Below are positions 1 to 7,184 of a stretch of DNA of 17,967 bases, in pieces. This stretch comes from Gammaproteobacteria bacterium (GTDB taxonomy: Bacteria; Pseudomonadota; Gammaproteobacteria; GRL18), in contig WTAX01000195.1 of assembly GCA_013139395.1 (NCBI GenBank), positions 1 through 17,967 on the forward strand. The letters run 5' to 3'. A program made the translations under genes and the position numbers. Under the pieces are notes generated by a model, which worked only from the letters and a program-made list of their open reading frames with translations, was not told the DNA's origin and did no database searches. Positions within the stretch are counted from its first letter, which is position 1. Each line of letters begins with the position of its first letter.

Positions 1-99
1 ATATCCCGCTAAAAATATTAATAATTGAGATATTATTGATAGGTTGTTTCAGTATTTCAGGTTACAATTTGCGTTTTTTAAACTGTAGATTTGATACCT

Positions 100-924
100 A
101 TGAGAAACACAATAAAACACTTAGTAGAAGCTAAATATTTTCAACATTTCATTACTTTTCTGATTATTTTTAATGGTATCACCTTAGGTATGGCAACCTC
201 TAAAGATATTATGAGTGAATATGCTGTGCTTATTCATAATCTGGATAATATTATTGTTGGTCTGTTTACCATTGAAATCAGCATGAGGATTTATGTCCAC
301 CGTTTAGCGTTTTTTAAAGATCCCTGGAGTTTATTTGATTTTTTCGTGGTGTCAATCTCACTTATTCCTGCCAGTGAAGGCCTGTCGATTCTCAGAGTAC
401 TCAGGGTCCTTCGACTCTTTCGATTACTGACCATAGTGCCGCAAATGCGCCTGATTATATCTGCAATCTTGAGCGTGATCCCGGGAATGGCTTCTGTATC
501 ACTGGTATTGCTGTTGTTTTTTTATATTTTCGCTATTATTTCTACCAATTTATTCAGTATGACTTTCCCCCAATGGTTTGGTACTCTGGGTGAGTCGATG
601 TATACCTTATTTCAGATCATGACGCTGGAAAGCTGGTCAATGGGAATAGCAAGACCGGTAATGGAAGTACATCCCTATGCCTGGATATTCTTTGTTATTT
701 ACATCTTAATTGTGACTTTTATTATGGTTAACCTGTTTATTGGTCTGATAGTTGATGCCATTTTTACCATAAAGGGCCATGAGAACGAGTCAGATGATAT
801 TGATAAACCAGAAACCCCTAAGGAACTGGTCTATCAGCATGAGATTCTGGTGTTACAGGGTGAATTAAAAGAGATGAAGCTGTTGATGACAAAAATTGAT
901 CAAAAGCTTAATAATACCAATTAA
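100..924 (+). CDS. Voltage-gated sodium channel of the NavBac (NaChBac/NavAb) family
   Basis: One 24-TM-equivalent quarter of a eukaryotic Nav channel: six membrane segments that should assemble as a tetramer in the inner membrane and pass Na+ on depolarisation. The S4 voltage sensor shows arginines every third residue ([14 protein letters not shown]), followed by the S4-S5 linker. The selectivity filter TLESWSM lies at residues 175-181 and matches the known bacterial sodium-channel filter. S6 (about residues 200-225) leads to an acidic neck and a C-terminal heptad-like helix ([15 protein letters not shown]) expected to form the tetrameric coiled coil. Length (274 residues from the ATG) fits NavAb-size proteins. 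I prefer ATG at 100 over the in-frame TTG at 91; neither has a clear Shine-Dalgarno. Its stop overlaps the stop of the convergent downstream gene. Family assignment is secure; physiological role is not shown by the sequence. Confidence 0.95.
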   Translation: MRNTIKHLVEAKYFQHFITFLIIFNGITLGMATSKDIMSEYAVLIHNLDNIIVGLFTIEISMRIYVHRLAFFKDPWSLFDFFVVSISLIPASEGLSILRVLRVLRLFRLLTIVPQMRLIISAILSVIPGMASVSLVLLLFFYIFAIISTNLFSMTFPQWFGTLGESMYTLFQIMTLESWSMGIARPVMEVHPYAWIFFVIYILIVTFIMVNLFIGLIVDAIFTIKGHENESDDIDKPETPKELVYQHEILVLQGELKEMKLLMTKIDQKLNNTN

Positions 925-1799
925 CTCTCAGGAAAAATCTCAATAGCAAAAACTTCAGTGCCAAAACCACTGGCATTTTTGTGACCGCCGCCGCCAAACT
1001 GTTGAGCGACTTGTGAAACATCAATGGCTTTTTCACCGCCTGAACGCAATTGCCAGACACGTCGTTCTGCTTTATCTTCATAGGCTACTGCAAAGGGGTG
1101 ACCATCAGATAGCTGATGTAATAATTCGCTGCCGATACTGCTGGGCGCATTAACAACAGGTACGATATAACCAGCGACGTTTCCCATGCGAGCGGCTTTT
1201 TTGTAACGGCTGATTTGTTTGTTGATTTGACGTTGTAGAATGAGCCCTTCGTTATGCAGTGTATCCAGAGCGTTAACATCCCTAAGCCAGCTGCCCCAGA
1301 GTTTTAACTTCATGGGATAAGACATGATGGCTAAAATAACGGTACGGGTGTTATCTAATTCAAATTGCCATAAATCATTATCTTGAATATGTTGAAATAA
1401 TTTGGGTACAGGTGACTGGTGAAAAAATTTCCAGGTGAGTACAGCACCCGATTGCGACAGATCAAAATTTATATCAATATTATCATGCTCTTTGTCTAAG
1501 CCTTTAAGATCATTTAACGCAGTAATATGGTGATCGATAATAGTGACTTTAATTGCCTGCTGACAAAGTCGTTTCATATCCTCACGTTTATAACTAAAGT
1601 CAAGAATATACACTTCTTTACCCTGGCAATCAGGTGGTGTTGTACCATGGATCCCTTTGTGAAAGGTGATTTTGTCTTTAAAAGAATCATAGTCGTCCTG
1701 CTGTTTAAAAAATAATTGTGAAGCCAGGGCCGCAGCAAATCCATCGGGACAATTACCATGGTAAATAATTATGATGGGATTTTGAAATATGCTATTCAT
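921..1799 (-). CDS. DHH/DHHA1-family phosphoesterase
   Basis: A 292-residue cytoplasmic protein of the DHH phosphoesterase superfamily (RecJ, NrnA, PPX-like metal-dependent phosphodiesterases). The N-terminal motif [12 protein letters not shown] (residues 13-24) carries the early His/Asp metal ligands, LDFSY (66-70) the next Asp, and DHH is at residues 89-91. The C-terminal DHHA1 substrate-binding motif [11 protein letters not shown] is at 269-279. All signature motifs look intact, so it is probably active on a small phosphoester such as a short oligonucleotide or dinucleotide; the exact substrate cannot be read from the sequence. It converges on the sodium channel gene, with the two stop codons sharing bases. 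No good Shine-Dalgarno precedes the ATG at 1799. There is no operon partner on its strand nearby. Confidence 0.9.
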   Translation of the reverse strand: MNSIFQNPIIIIYHGNCPDGFAAALASQLFFKQQDDYDSFKDKITFHKGIHGTTPPDCQGKEVYILDFSYKREDMKRLCQQAIKVTIIDHHITALNDLKGLDKEHDNIDINFDLSQSGAVLTWKFFHQSPVPKLFQHIQDNDLWQFELDNTRTVILAIMSYPMKLKLWGSWLRDVNALDTLHNEGLILQRQINKQISRYKKAARMGNVAGYIVPVVNAPSSIGSELLHQLSDGHPFAVAYEDKAERRVWQLRSGGEKAIDVSQVAQQFGGGGHKNASGFGTEVFAIEIFPES

Positions 1800-1944
1800 T
1801 GATAATTTAGTCTGGGAAGTGGTAAAAAATAGTTGTTCTATTGAACTTCTATTAAACAGAGGCAGAGCATAAGGTTTTTTGTTTAATTATTCAAGCTGAT
1901 TTTAAACTGTTTGTGCTGTTATTCATGTCTGCAATGAATTTTTA

Positions 1945-2883
1945 TTATCGAGTGATCATTGTGAGGTGTTTTTCATAAGGATGATGAGTTTTTCCGTAAA
2001 CTTTCATGATGCGCTTAACATAGTTTTGAGTTTCTTTATAAGGTGGGATGCCATGATAACGGGCAACCGCATTTTCACCTGCATTGTAACCTGCCAGAGC
2101 AAAGGCCACATTACCCTGGTATTCTTTTAATAACCAGGCTAGATAACGTGTACCGCCGGTTATATTTTGTTTTTCATCCCACGCATTTTTTACCCCAAAT
2201 CGTTTTGCAGTTTCCGGAATTAACTGCATTAATCCCATTGCGCCTTTATGTGAAAGTGCTTTGCTCTTAAAATTGGATTCTTGCTGGATAAGGGCCAGAA
2301 CTAAACGAGGTTCTATGTTATAGCCAGGGGCAATTTCGGTGACAATTTTAACGACTTTACGACAGGATTTTGAACATTTTTTTGTTTCCCAATAAGGTGT
2401 GGGCAGTACAATACAGACCGTTTTTTGGGTTTGTAAGTTTTCGTCAAGGCGGGATAGCATTTGTTGAGAATATTTATCGCCGGATTTTGCTGCGGCCTTA
2501 AACCAACGTACTGCCAGAGCTTCATCTTTATCTATGCCGCGAGCATTGAGAAACATCCAGGCCAGATTTGTCTGCGCATCACTAGAGCCTTTTACTGCCG
2601 CCTTACAATACCATTGTATGGCTTTTTGAGGATCTTTTGTGATACCTTCACCATGCTCATAGGCAGTGGCTAATTCAACTTGAGACTTTAAGTCCCCTTG
2701 TTGCGCCAGATGCAGTATTTTATCCAGCTCTGAGCTCATGCTTGGTGATGTTTGTGCAAATGAGAGTGATGAGAGCAAAAGGGCAGAAAATGCCATAAAA
2801 AAAATCACTGGAAAACGATGATCGCATAGCAAAGAAATCATTGAATCAATGGTGTTAATTGTGTTTGCAAAAGATATGGTCAT
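1945..2883 (-). CDS. Sel1-repeat lytic transglycosylase (SLT domain), exported
   Basis: A peptidoglycan-cleaving lytic transglycosylase. A hydrophobic export signal ends near SLSFAQ (about residue 44). Two Sel1/TPR-like repeats follow (about 67-102 and 103-138; ATAYEHGEGITKDPQKA and LAWMFLNARGIDKDEA), then a cysteine-containing linker and a goose-lysozyme-like SLT domain from about residue 180. The catalytic glutamate is E202 in IQQESNF, followed by GAMGLMQLIPETA and AGYNAGENAV, the standard SLT motifs. The annotated ATG leaves a long n-region before the signal; in-frame ATGs at 2841 or 2796 would give more usual signal peptides, but none of the three has a convincing ribosome site, so the start is uncertain. 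It likely acts in the periplasm on glycan strands; Sel1 repeats suggest a protein partner. Transcribed alone, divergently from the DUF3820 gene. Confidence 0.92.
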   Translation of the reverse strand: MTISFANTINTIDSMISLLCDHRFPVIFFMAFSALLLSSLSFAQTSPSMSSELDKILHLAQQGDLKSQVELATAYEHGEGITKDPQKAIQWYCKAAVKGSSDAQTNLAWMFLNARGIDKDEALAVRWFKAAAKSGDKYSQQMLSRLDENLQTQKTVCIVLPTPYWETKKCSKSCRKVVKIVTEIAPGYNIEPRLVLALIQQESNFKSKALSHKGAMGLMQLIPETAKRFGVKNAWDEKQNITGGTRYLAWLLKEYQGNVAFALAGYNAGENAVARYHGIPPYKETQNYVKRIMKVYGKTHHPYEKHLTMITR

Positions 2884-3014
2884 TTTAGTTTTGTCATCGT
2901 CAATATTATTTACTAAGGATTATTGCGACTCCATGTCACTTAACAATTTATCAACATCTTGATACACTGATATTTTAGTGCCTCTATTCTATAAAACTAA
3001 GCAATATTTATACC

Positions 3015-3040
3015 TTGTTTTTTTATTATTGAAAAAACAA
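3015..3040. repeat. AT-only inverted repeat between divergent genes
   Basis: Perfect 9-bp arms TTGTTTTTT and AAAAAACAA separated by 8 bases, in the intergenic region between the divergent lytic transglycosylase and DUF3820 genes. Being AT-only it would make a weak RNA hairpin; a protein-binding or bendable promoter element is as likely. No function can be assigned. Confidence 0.35.
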
Positions 3041-3109
3041 CTGCTTAGATTTTTTTATTGTTGTTAATACCGTGTTCAGATTTAGTCTTGTAAAATAAGT
3101 TGACAGTTT

Positions 3110-3346
3110 ATGGAAGTTGAAAATAATGTACTGCACTCTGATCCCAGGCTCCTGTTAAAGCTGGCTCAGTATAAAATGCCATTTGGCAAGTATAAGGATC
3201 GCTTGCTGATTGATCTGCCAGAACCCTATGTGATCTGGTTTGCCAATAAAGGTTTTCCCGAAGGAGAGTTGGGAAAGTTAATGGCAATTGTTCTTGAAAT
3301 TAAAGTTAATGGTCTGGAATATTTGTTTCAGCCATTACGGAAGTAA
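3110..3346 (+). CDS. DUF3820 family protein (putative quorum-sensing-regulated virulence factor family)
   Basis: A 78-residue cytoplasmic protein. The core MPFGKYKDRLLIDLPEPYVI followed by WFANKGFPEGELGKLMAIVLEIK is the hallmark of the DUF3820 family, which is common in gammaproteobacteria and is named in Pfam after a Pseudomonas protein; its biochemical role is unknown to me. Family members usually start shortly before an LLKLA segment, which here is at about residues 15-19, so the ATG at 3110 is more likely than the internal ATG at 3176, although no Shine-Dalgarno precedes it. The M48 peptidase gene begins 17 bases after its stop with its own good ribosome site, so the two are probably co-transcribed. 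Confidence 0.85.
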   Translation: MEVENNVLHSDPRLLLKLAQYKMPFGKYKDRLLIDLPEPYVIWFANKGFPEGELGKLMAIVLEIKVNGLEYLFQPLRK

Positions 3347-3363
3347 ATTAAAAAGGAATATCT

Positions 3364-4179
3364 ATGAAGCGTCTGATTATTATACCATTTATACTCTTTG
3401 TGTTGACCATGACTGCCTGCACAACCAGCCCAACCGGACGCAGTCAGTTTATGATGATTTCTCCCGAACAAGCGATTTCGGCATCAAAAGAGGCCTATGT
3501 TAAGACGCTCAAGCCATTGGATGATAAAGGTAAAATTGATAGTGATCCAGTGGTTACAAAACGAGTTAAATTAATCACTGGTCGCCTGATCAGTCAGGCC
3601 ATTATACAATATCCCCATACCCGAAACTGGGAATGGAGTATTAAAGTCATTGACGATCCTGAAATGGTGAATGCCTGGTGTATGGCTGGTGGCAAGATGG
3701 CCATTTATACAGGTTTGCTTAACAAGGTCAAACCCACTGATGATGAACTCGCTCAGGTGCTGGGACATGAGATTGCTCATGCACTGGCGAATCACACCGC
3801 AGAAAAAATGTCAGTTCAAATGGCCACTCAAATTGGTATGATTGCTGTTGCAGTAGCAGTAAGTGATTCTAACTATGGTGGTGCTGCACTGACCGGAGCT
3901 GCTTTGGCAGCCACAATGGCAATACAATTGCCCAATAGCCGAACGGCTGAAATTGAAGCAGACCAGATGGGTATCGAGTTGGCGGCTAAAGCAGGGTACA
4001 ACCCGAATGCAGCAGCGACCTTATGGGAAAAGATGGGCAATGTTGGTGGTGATTCACCACCAGAGTTTTTAAGCACCCATCCAGCTCCGGGTAATCGTCA
4101 AAAGACACTCAGGAGACTTGCTCCTAAAATGATGCCTTATTATCTGCAGAAAATAACACGTCCAGTTTATCCGTTATAA
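3364..4179 (+). CDS. M48-family metallopeptidase, lipoprotein (LoiP/YggG-like)
   Basis: A zinc metallopeptidase anchored as a lipoprotein. The first 19 residues are a lipoprotein signal ending in the box MTAC (Cys19), followed by the TSPTGRSQ stretch common in this group. The zinc site HEIAH is at residues 135-139 and the third ligand is Glu198 in AEIEADQMG. A glycine/alanine-rich segment between them (about 155-190) is the usual hydrophobic hairpin of M48C-type enzymes. The C-terminal LSTHPAPGNRQKTL is also a family signature. It is expected to act in the periplasm as a quality-control protease, like E. coli LoiP/BepA, but without the TPR domain of BepA. A good ribosome site (AAGGA at 3354-3358 region) supports the ATG. 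It probably forms a two-gene unit with DUF3820. Confidence 0.93.
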   Translation: MKRLIIIPFILFVLTMTACTTSPTGRSQFMMISPEQAISASKEAYVKTLKPLDDKGKIDSDPVVTKRVKLITGRLISQAIIQYPHTRNWEWSIKVIDDPEMVNAWCMAGGKMAIYTGLLNKVKPTDDELAQVLGHEIAHALANHTAEKMSVQMATQIGMIAVAVAVSDSNYGGAALTGAALAATMAIQLPNSRTAEIEADQMGIELAAKAGYNPNAAATLWEKMGNVGGDSPPEFLSTHPAPGNRQKTLRRLAPKMMPYYLQKITRPVYPL

Positions 4180-4277
4180 ATTGTAAAATTTATTATGACT
4201 ATAAATAGTGAAGGAAAAAGCTAATATTGTATTTCACTAAAATAGCTCAACTCTAGTAATATTTTGGGGAGGAATAG

Positions 4278-4421
4278 ATTAAATATAAAGATAAACTCTA
4301 TGAGTATCGGCAACGAGCATTTACCTGTAATTCGGGGGAAACATTCTTTAATTTGATGAGTGGTCTAAATTCTAATCAGGCAGGTATCGACCCTCCAGAT
4401 AAAGGAAAATCAGCTCATTGA
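4278..4421 (+). other. Possible small ORF or gene remnant behind a strong Shine-Dalgarno
   Basis: A 47-codon open frame lies in the roughly 300-base gap after the peptidase. It begins directly after a stop at 4275-4277, with a strong purine run GGGGAGGA at 4266-4273, but the codon at the right spacing is ATT, a very rare start. The only ATG in this frame is late (residue 27). An overlapping ATG at 4300 in another frame gives only an 18-residue peptide. The translation (KYKDKLYEYRQRAF..., ...GIDPPDKGKSAH) is not recognised. It could be the tail of a decayed gene or a real small protein; evidence is weak. The rest of this gap holds nothing I can identify. Confidence 0.2.
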
Positions 4422-4481
4422 ATAAGTACTGATCAGCAAATCCGGTCATACGATGGTAATTAATTTGAAAAGGCTTGTCTG

Positions 4482-5348
4482 TTGCAGATAAAGAATACAT
4501 TCGTACCTAATGATATCAAGGAGCTGGCTTCTTGTGTGTCGCTTGATGATCTGGCGGACAATAGTCACATTATCCTCTCCATTTCACCATGCCGTAGTGG
4601 TAGCACCGCTATAATGCGTGCCTTTGGAGCGATGGGAATTGATTCACACCTGCAGCCACTGAAAAACCTACTGCGCTGGCACTCACTAGAAGTCAAGCAT
4701 CACTGGCAGCCTTATGGTGGAACAACAAAGCCAATCTACATTAAAGAAACCTTGGGCCCCTTTTCCCAAGCTGAAGTTCAGTTTAATCCTCTTGAACTGT
4801 TGTTGGCTACGGGTATATCTGTTGAAAGATTGAGTCTGCTGGTGATTGGTAGACTACCTCTGGAAACCTGGGCATCTTGGCAATACTGGTGGCCTGAGCG
4901 AACCAATGCTGAATTATTAATCAAAGCCTATCAGCAGACAGAGAATATTCGTCAACAAGCACAACTATTAGGTGTTGAGACCACCACCATGATATATGAT
5001 GCGTTTCGGGATTACCCTGTGGATATGCTAATACAACGACTCTGTCACCGTCTAGGTATCAATTATTACAGTAAAGCAGTGGAGGGTTGGCACCAACTGC
5101 CGCGTTTTGGCGAGAAACAATCAAATATTTTTATTCCACAGATGCCTGAGGTATTTGCGACCCAGCACATCCGACATCGGGTTGAGGAGGCTACAGGACT
5201 AAGTTACTATTCACGTGCTAACGAGGTGGGACAGTTGAACAAGACGGACATAACACGGATAGAACAAGCAGGAGTTCCAGAGATTTACAATCACTGGCGA
5301 CAGTTGTGTGAGATGGAGCTAGGGCTGACAATAACATCTTCATCGTAA
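4482..5348 (+). CDS. Sulfotransferase-like P-loop protein, TTG start
   Basis: A protein of about 288 residues. The motif SISPCRSGSTAIMRAFGAMG (from residue 33) resembles the 5'-phosphosulfate-binding loop of PAPS-dependent sulfotransferases, and LLVIGRLPLETWASWQYW (from about residue 119) matches the R-x-P-x-x-x-x-S(W) 3'-phosphate-binding region. No signal peptide or membrane segment. The acceptor substrate is not evident. The first usable start is TTG at 4482, preceded by AAAAGG (4468-4473) at workable spacing; the first in-frame ATG would cut into the P-loop, so TTG is the most reasonable choice. It stands alone, with about 300 poorly coding bases before it and the decayed region after it, so it may itself be an acquired gene. 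Fold assignment moderate to good; enzymatic activity inferred only. Confidence 0.65.
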   Translation: MQIKNTFVPNDIKELASCVSLDDLADNSHIILSISPCRSGSTAIMRAFGAMGIDSHLQPLKNLLRWHSLEVKHHWQPYGGTTKPIYIKETLGPFSQAEVQFNPLELLLATGISVERLSLLVIGRLPLETWASWQYWWPERTNAELLIKAYQQTENIRQQAQLLGVETTTMIYDAFRDYPVDMLIQRLCHRLGINYYSKAVEGWHQLPRFGEKQSNIFIPQMPEVFATQHIRHRVEEATGLSYYSRANEVGQLNKTDITRIEQAGVPEIYNHWRQLCEMELGLTITSSS

Positions 5349-5361
5349 AAAGCTCCAATCA

Positions 5362-5451
5362 CTATGCTGGCCAGCCCTGGAGTTTCCACTTCAAAAACAG
5401 ATTCTCGGCAGAGGTCGCGTTACGATAACCTTTGTGATTGAGCCATAACAT
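5362..5451 (-). other. Possible small ORF (29 aa), unidentified
   Basis: ATG at 5451-5449 is preceded on its strand by a purine-rich run (AAGGAAAGGGGGG) that could serve as a ribosome site. The 29-residue peptide (MLWLNHKGYRNAT..., ending LKWKLQGWPA) looks protein-like but is unrecognised and ends in two stops in quick succession. It may be a remnant of a longer gene; the surrounding 5349-5535 stretch otherwise shows nothing. Confidence 0.2.
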
Positions 5452-5535
5452 CCCCCCTTTCCTTAAAACATAATAATAAAATGCATAGTACCTGCGGACA
5501 GCCATGACTAAGATTCTTAATAGCTTTACAAACAC

Positions 5536-5973
5536 CTAAATCTGTTGAATACTTTGAACAATAAACTGCACAGCAATAACTGTCAGTAATAAGCCAAAGA
5601 TTCGGGTAAATACGCAAATCCCGCACACTCCCAGAATACTCTTAATGACTTGAGCAAAACGAAAGGTCAAATAAACAAGAATACAGGATAGGACAATCGT
5701 TAATAATATCAGTGTATCGCTAAAATATCCTCCATTCTGACGCCAAACCAATACTGCGGTTATAGCACCCGGACCAGCCAGTAGCGGCGTTGCCAGTGGT
5801 ACCAGGGCAACATTTTCTTTTTTTAAATGCTCTTGCTCTTCCTCTAAGGTTGATTTTATATTATTTGGAATTAAACATAACATTTATAATGAATATATAA
5901 AAAATATTATCCCGCCAGTAATTTGAAAAGCTGCCAAACTGATATTTAAAAAACGTAAAACTGCATATTTTGC
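5536..5973 (-). pseudogene. 5'-truncated marC-family gene with an internal stop
   Basis: The C-terminal two thirds of a MarC-family inner-membrane protein. The intact part (115 codons from ATG 5883) contains VPLATPLLAGPGAITAVLV and the closing FTRIFGLLLTVIAVQFIVQSI, both characteristic of MarC. In the same frame, upstream of a TAA at 5886-5884, the translation continues as AVLRFLNISLAAFQITGG then IIFFIYSL, which is the preceding conserved MarC segment; homology then stops at about 5973, next to a TAG. So a stop codon interrupts the gene and its first roughly 60-70 codons (first membrane segments) are gone. Full family members are about 200 residues. A functional fragment starting at ATG 5883 is unlikely because membrane segments 1-3 are missing. 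Confidence 0.75.
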
Positions 5974-6019
5974 CTATTTTGAATGGCTGCATTTTGACCT
6001 GGATAATATACAGAAAAAA

Positions 6020-6202
6020 TTGGCGAATTGCCGAAAAGGGACGGAACTACTAATTGACATCGTATTATGGAATAGCATGCAGGTCATAGCTGTCATTCAG
6101 GACAAACCGGTTATCAATAAGATCCTGAAATCTATGGGTGAACCTAAAGAAGCAAAAGTTTCAATTTGCTCTTTCTCTAAGCTTGGCTGCAAATGTCCAT
6201 AG
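6020..6202 (+). pseudogene. Probable transposase C-terminal remnant (IS91-like)
   Basis: A 60-codon frame whose centre, MQVIAVIQDKPVINKILKSM followed by GEPKEA, resembles the C-terminal tail seen in many IS91-type transposases (a pattern like IIAxIEDPxVIxKILxHLG followed by a Pro/Glu-rich end). The zinc-ribbon cysteines and all catalytic regions are absent and no bounded element with terminal repeats is visible. It abuts the point where marC homology is lost, so the element or a rearrangement with it may have removed the marC 5' end. Recognition is from memory of the motif only. Confidence 0.4.
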
Positions 6203-6259
6203 TGATCTATTATCCTGAATTAATCAGTTGAAAGTACAACGAGAACTCCTAATTCACTC

Positions 6260-6285
6260 TCAGTACGGTTTGTACTGATTATTTT
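6260..6285 (+). terminator. Candidate Rho-independent terminator
   Basis: TCAGTAC (6260-6266), five-base loop, GTACTGA (6272-6278), then TTATTTT. A perfect 7-bp stem with a short T-rich tail interrupted by one A. It lies just downstream of the transposase remnant and could also have ended transcription of the decayed minus-strand gene on the other side. GC content of the stem is modest, so strength is doubtful. Confidence 0.35.
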
Positions 6286-6299
6286 AGGTTCAACTTGAT

Positions 6300-6668
6300 T
6301 CAGGCTTTCAGTGATATGGTCATTGTGTTTTCATTCAGTGCGGATATTTTGCCAACCATAGGATTTTCGTTGGTGTGCGAGAACTGTACTTCATCACCAA
6401 TGTCTGCAACTGCCTGTAGCTGACTGTCTACTATTACCTCTATGTAATTAATGTTTAAAGAATAGGAAACTCATTGACACTTATAAATCTATGAACCCAA
6501 AATTGTGCTATTTAAGTGATTTAAATCAAGTAACACCGGGATGGTAAATTTAGTTAAAAGAATAAATGGACTGAGTTCTTCTATTTGAGTTAAATTTCCC
6601 TGTTTTTGGTCAAATGAAATAATTACTCCAGCAGAAAAACATCTGCTTGTATTAAAAATATCTATAGA
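6300..6668 (-). pseudogene. Unidentified minus-strand gene remnant with two in-frame stops
   Basis: A single minus-strand frame is protein-like over 123 codons but is cut by TAG (6491-6489) and TGA (6473-6471), and lacks an ATG, GTG or TTG start at its upstream end (TGA at 6671-6669). The upstream piece contains SAGVIISFDQKQGNLTQIEE and LTKFTIPVLLDLNHL; the downstream piece contains YIEVIVDSQLQAVADIGDEV and NPMVGKISALNENTMTISLK before its stop at 6302-6300. The last segment has the feel of a small beta-barrel (adaptor-protein or PilZ-like), but I cannot name the family. Continuity of frame across both stops is the main argument that this is one decayed gene. Confidence 0.45.
6516..6529. promoter_or_regulatory. 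FNR/CRP-type palindrome
   Basis: GTGAT-TTAA-ATCAA matches the FNR consensus TTGAT-N4-ATCAA at all but the first base and contains a perfect 12-bp palindrome TGATTTAAATCA. It lies inside the decayed frame described for this region and is not followed by an obvious intact gene at normal promoter distance, so it may be chance or a relic. Confidence 0.25.
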
Positions 6669-6799
6669 TCAAACCTAAATCTTCTAATTTCCAATAATGG
6701 CCAGTACAGTGTATTTAATTATTGATACATTTGATTTGTACTAGCTCAAACTTAATCTTGTATCATAGAAATCGTTTAAATTAGCATTTTAATTTAGAC

Positions 6800-6819
6800 T
6801 ATCCAATGGCGATTGGATA
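6800..6819. repeat. Perfect 8-bp inverted repeat before a small ORF
   Basis: TATCCAAT, loop GGCG, ATTGGATA. It ends 11 bases before a short ORF with a good ribosome site (start 6831). It could be an operator or a small RNA hairpin next to the ribosome site. No run of T follows, so it is not a terminator. Confidence 0.4.
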
Positions 6820-6830
6820 AAGGGGTAGAG

Positions 6831-6950
6831 ATGCTGTTTTTGACCCAAAGCACCAAACTCAGTCACCTCTTTATTGGATCGGTTTTGCCTGCTGAACAGC
6901 CAAACCTGACATTACAGAATGATTTTTTCATTCGTGGCTTAGTATTGTAA
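6831..6950 (+). CDS. Hypothetical small protein (39 aa)
   Basis: ATG at 6831 is preceded by AGGGG (6821-6825) at normal spacing, and an 8-bp inverted repeat lies just upstream. The product (MLFLTQSTKLSHLFIGSVLP... ending FIRGLVL) has no signal peptide or membrane helix that I would call with confidence and is not recognised. It sits alone in the gene-poor tract and could equally be the 5' end of a decayed gene. Support rests on the ribosome site only. Confidence 0.3.
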   Translation: MLFLTQSTKLSHLFIGSVLPAEQPNLTLQNDFFIRGLVL

Positions 6951-7141
6951 GTGATCATGATGACAGTCAATTACATTACACATACACCGGGGTATAATGT
7001 AATCAAATAAAGACAAAAGACGACTTCAACTTTGTATTTATATTTTTTTATCAATAAGGAGGGTGGGTGGATTCAACTCCTAAGTGCAACTTTGTTAGGA
7101 TTAGAGAGTAAGCTGCGATAAGATTACCTTCGAGTCTGCGC
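6951..7141. other. Intergenic tract with inverted repeats
   Basis: No gene seen. It contains a 9-bp perfect inverted repeat ATTACATTA (6970-6978) / TAATGTAAT (6995-7003) with a 16-base spacer, a 6-bp repeat TCCTAA (7078-7083) / TTAGGA (7095-7100), and the sequence CAACTTTGT occurring near 7027 and again near 7087. The meaning of these is unknown. Confidence 0.4.
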
Positions 7142-7147
7142 TATAAT
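7142..7147 (+). promoter_or_regulatory. Candidate -10 element of the lipoprotein gene
   Basis: A perfect TATAAT lies 38 bases before the ATG of the downstream lipoprotein gene. No good -35 is seen at 16-18 bases upstream, so it would need an activator or an extended contact. Confidence 0.4.
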
Positions 7148-7184
7148 ATAAAAAACCATTCTAACGGTTTGAGGTATTGGGATT

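Noticed and set aside
3100..3127. TTGACA-N16-AATAAT, a good-looking sigma70 promoter at the DUF3820 start
   Set aside because: It would start transcription downstream of the ATG at 3110 and leave only the internal ATG at 3176, which removes family-conserved residues; more likely chance.
5420..5626. Minus-strand 68-codon frame overlapping the marC end
   Set aside because: It has no ribosome site or recognisable motif and mostly overlaps the MarC frame in another register.
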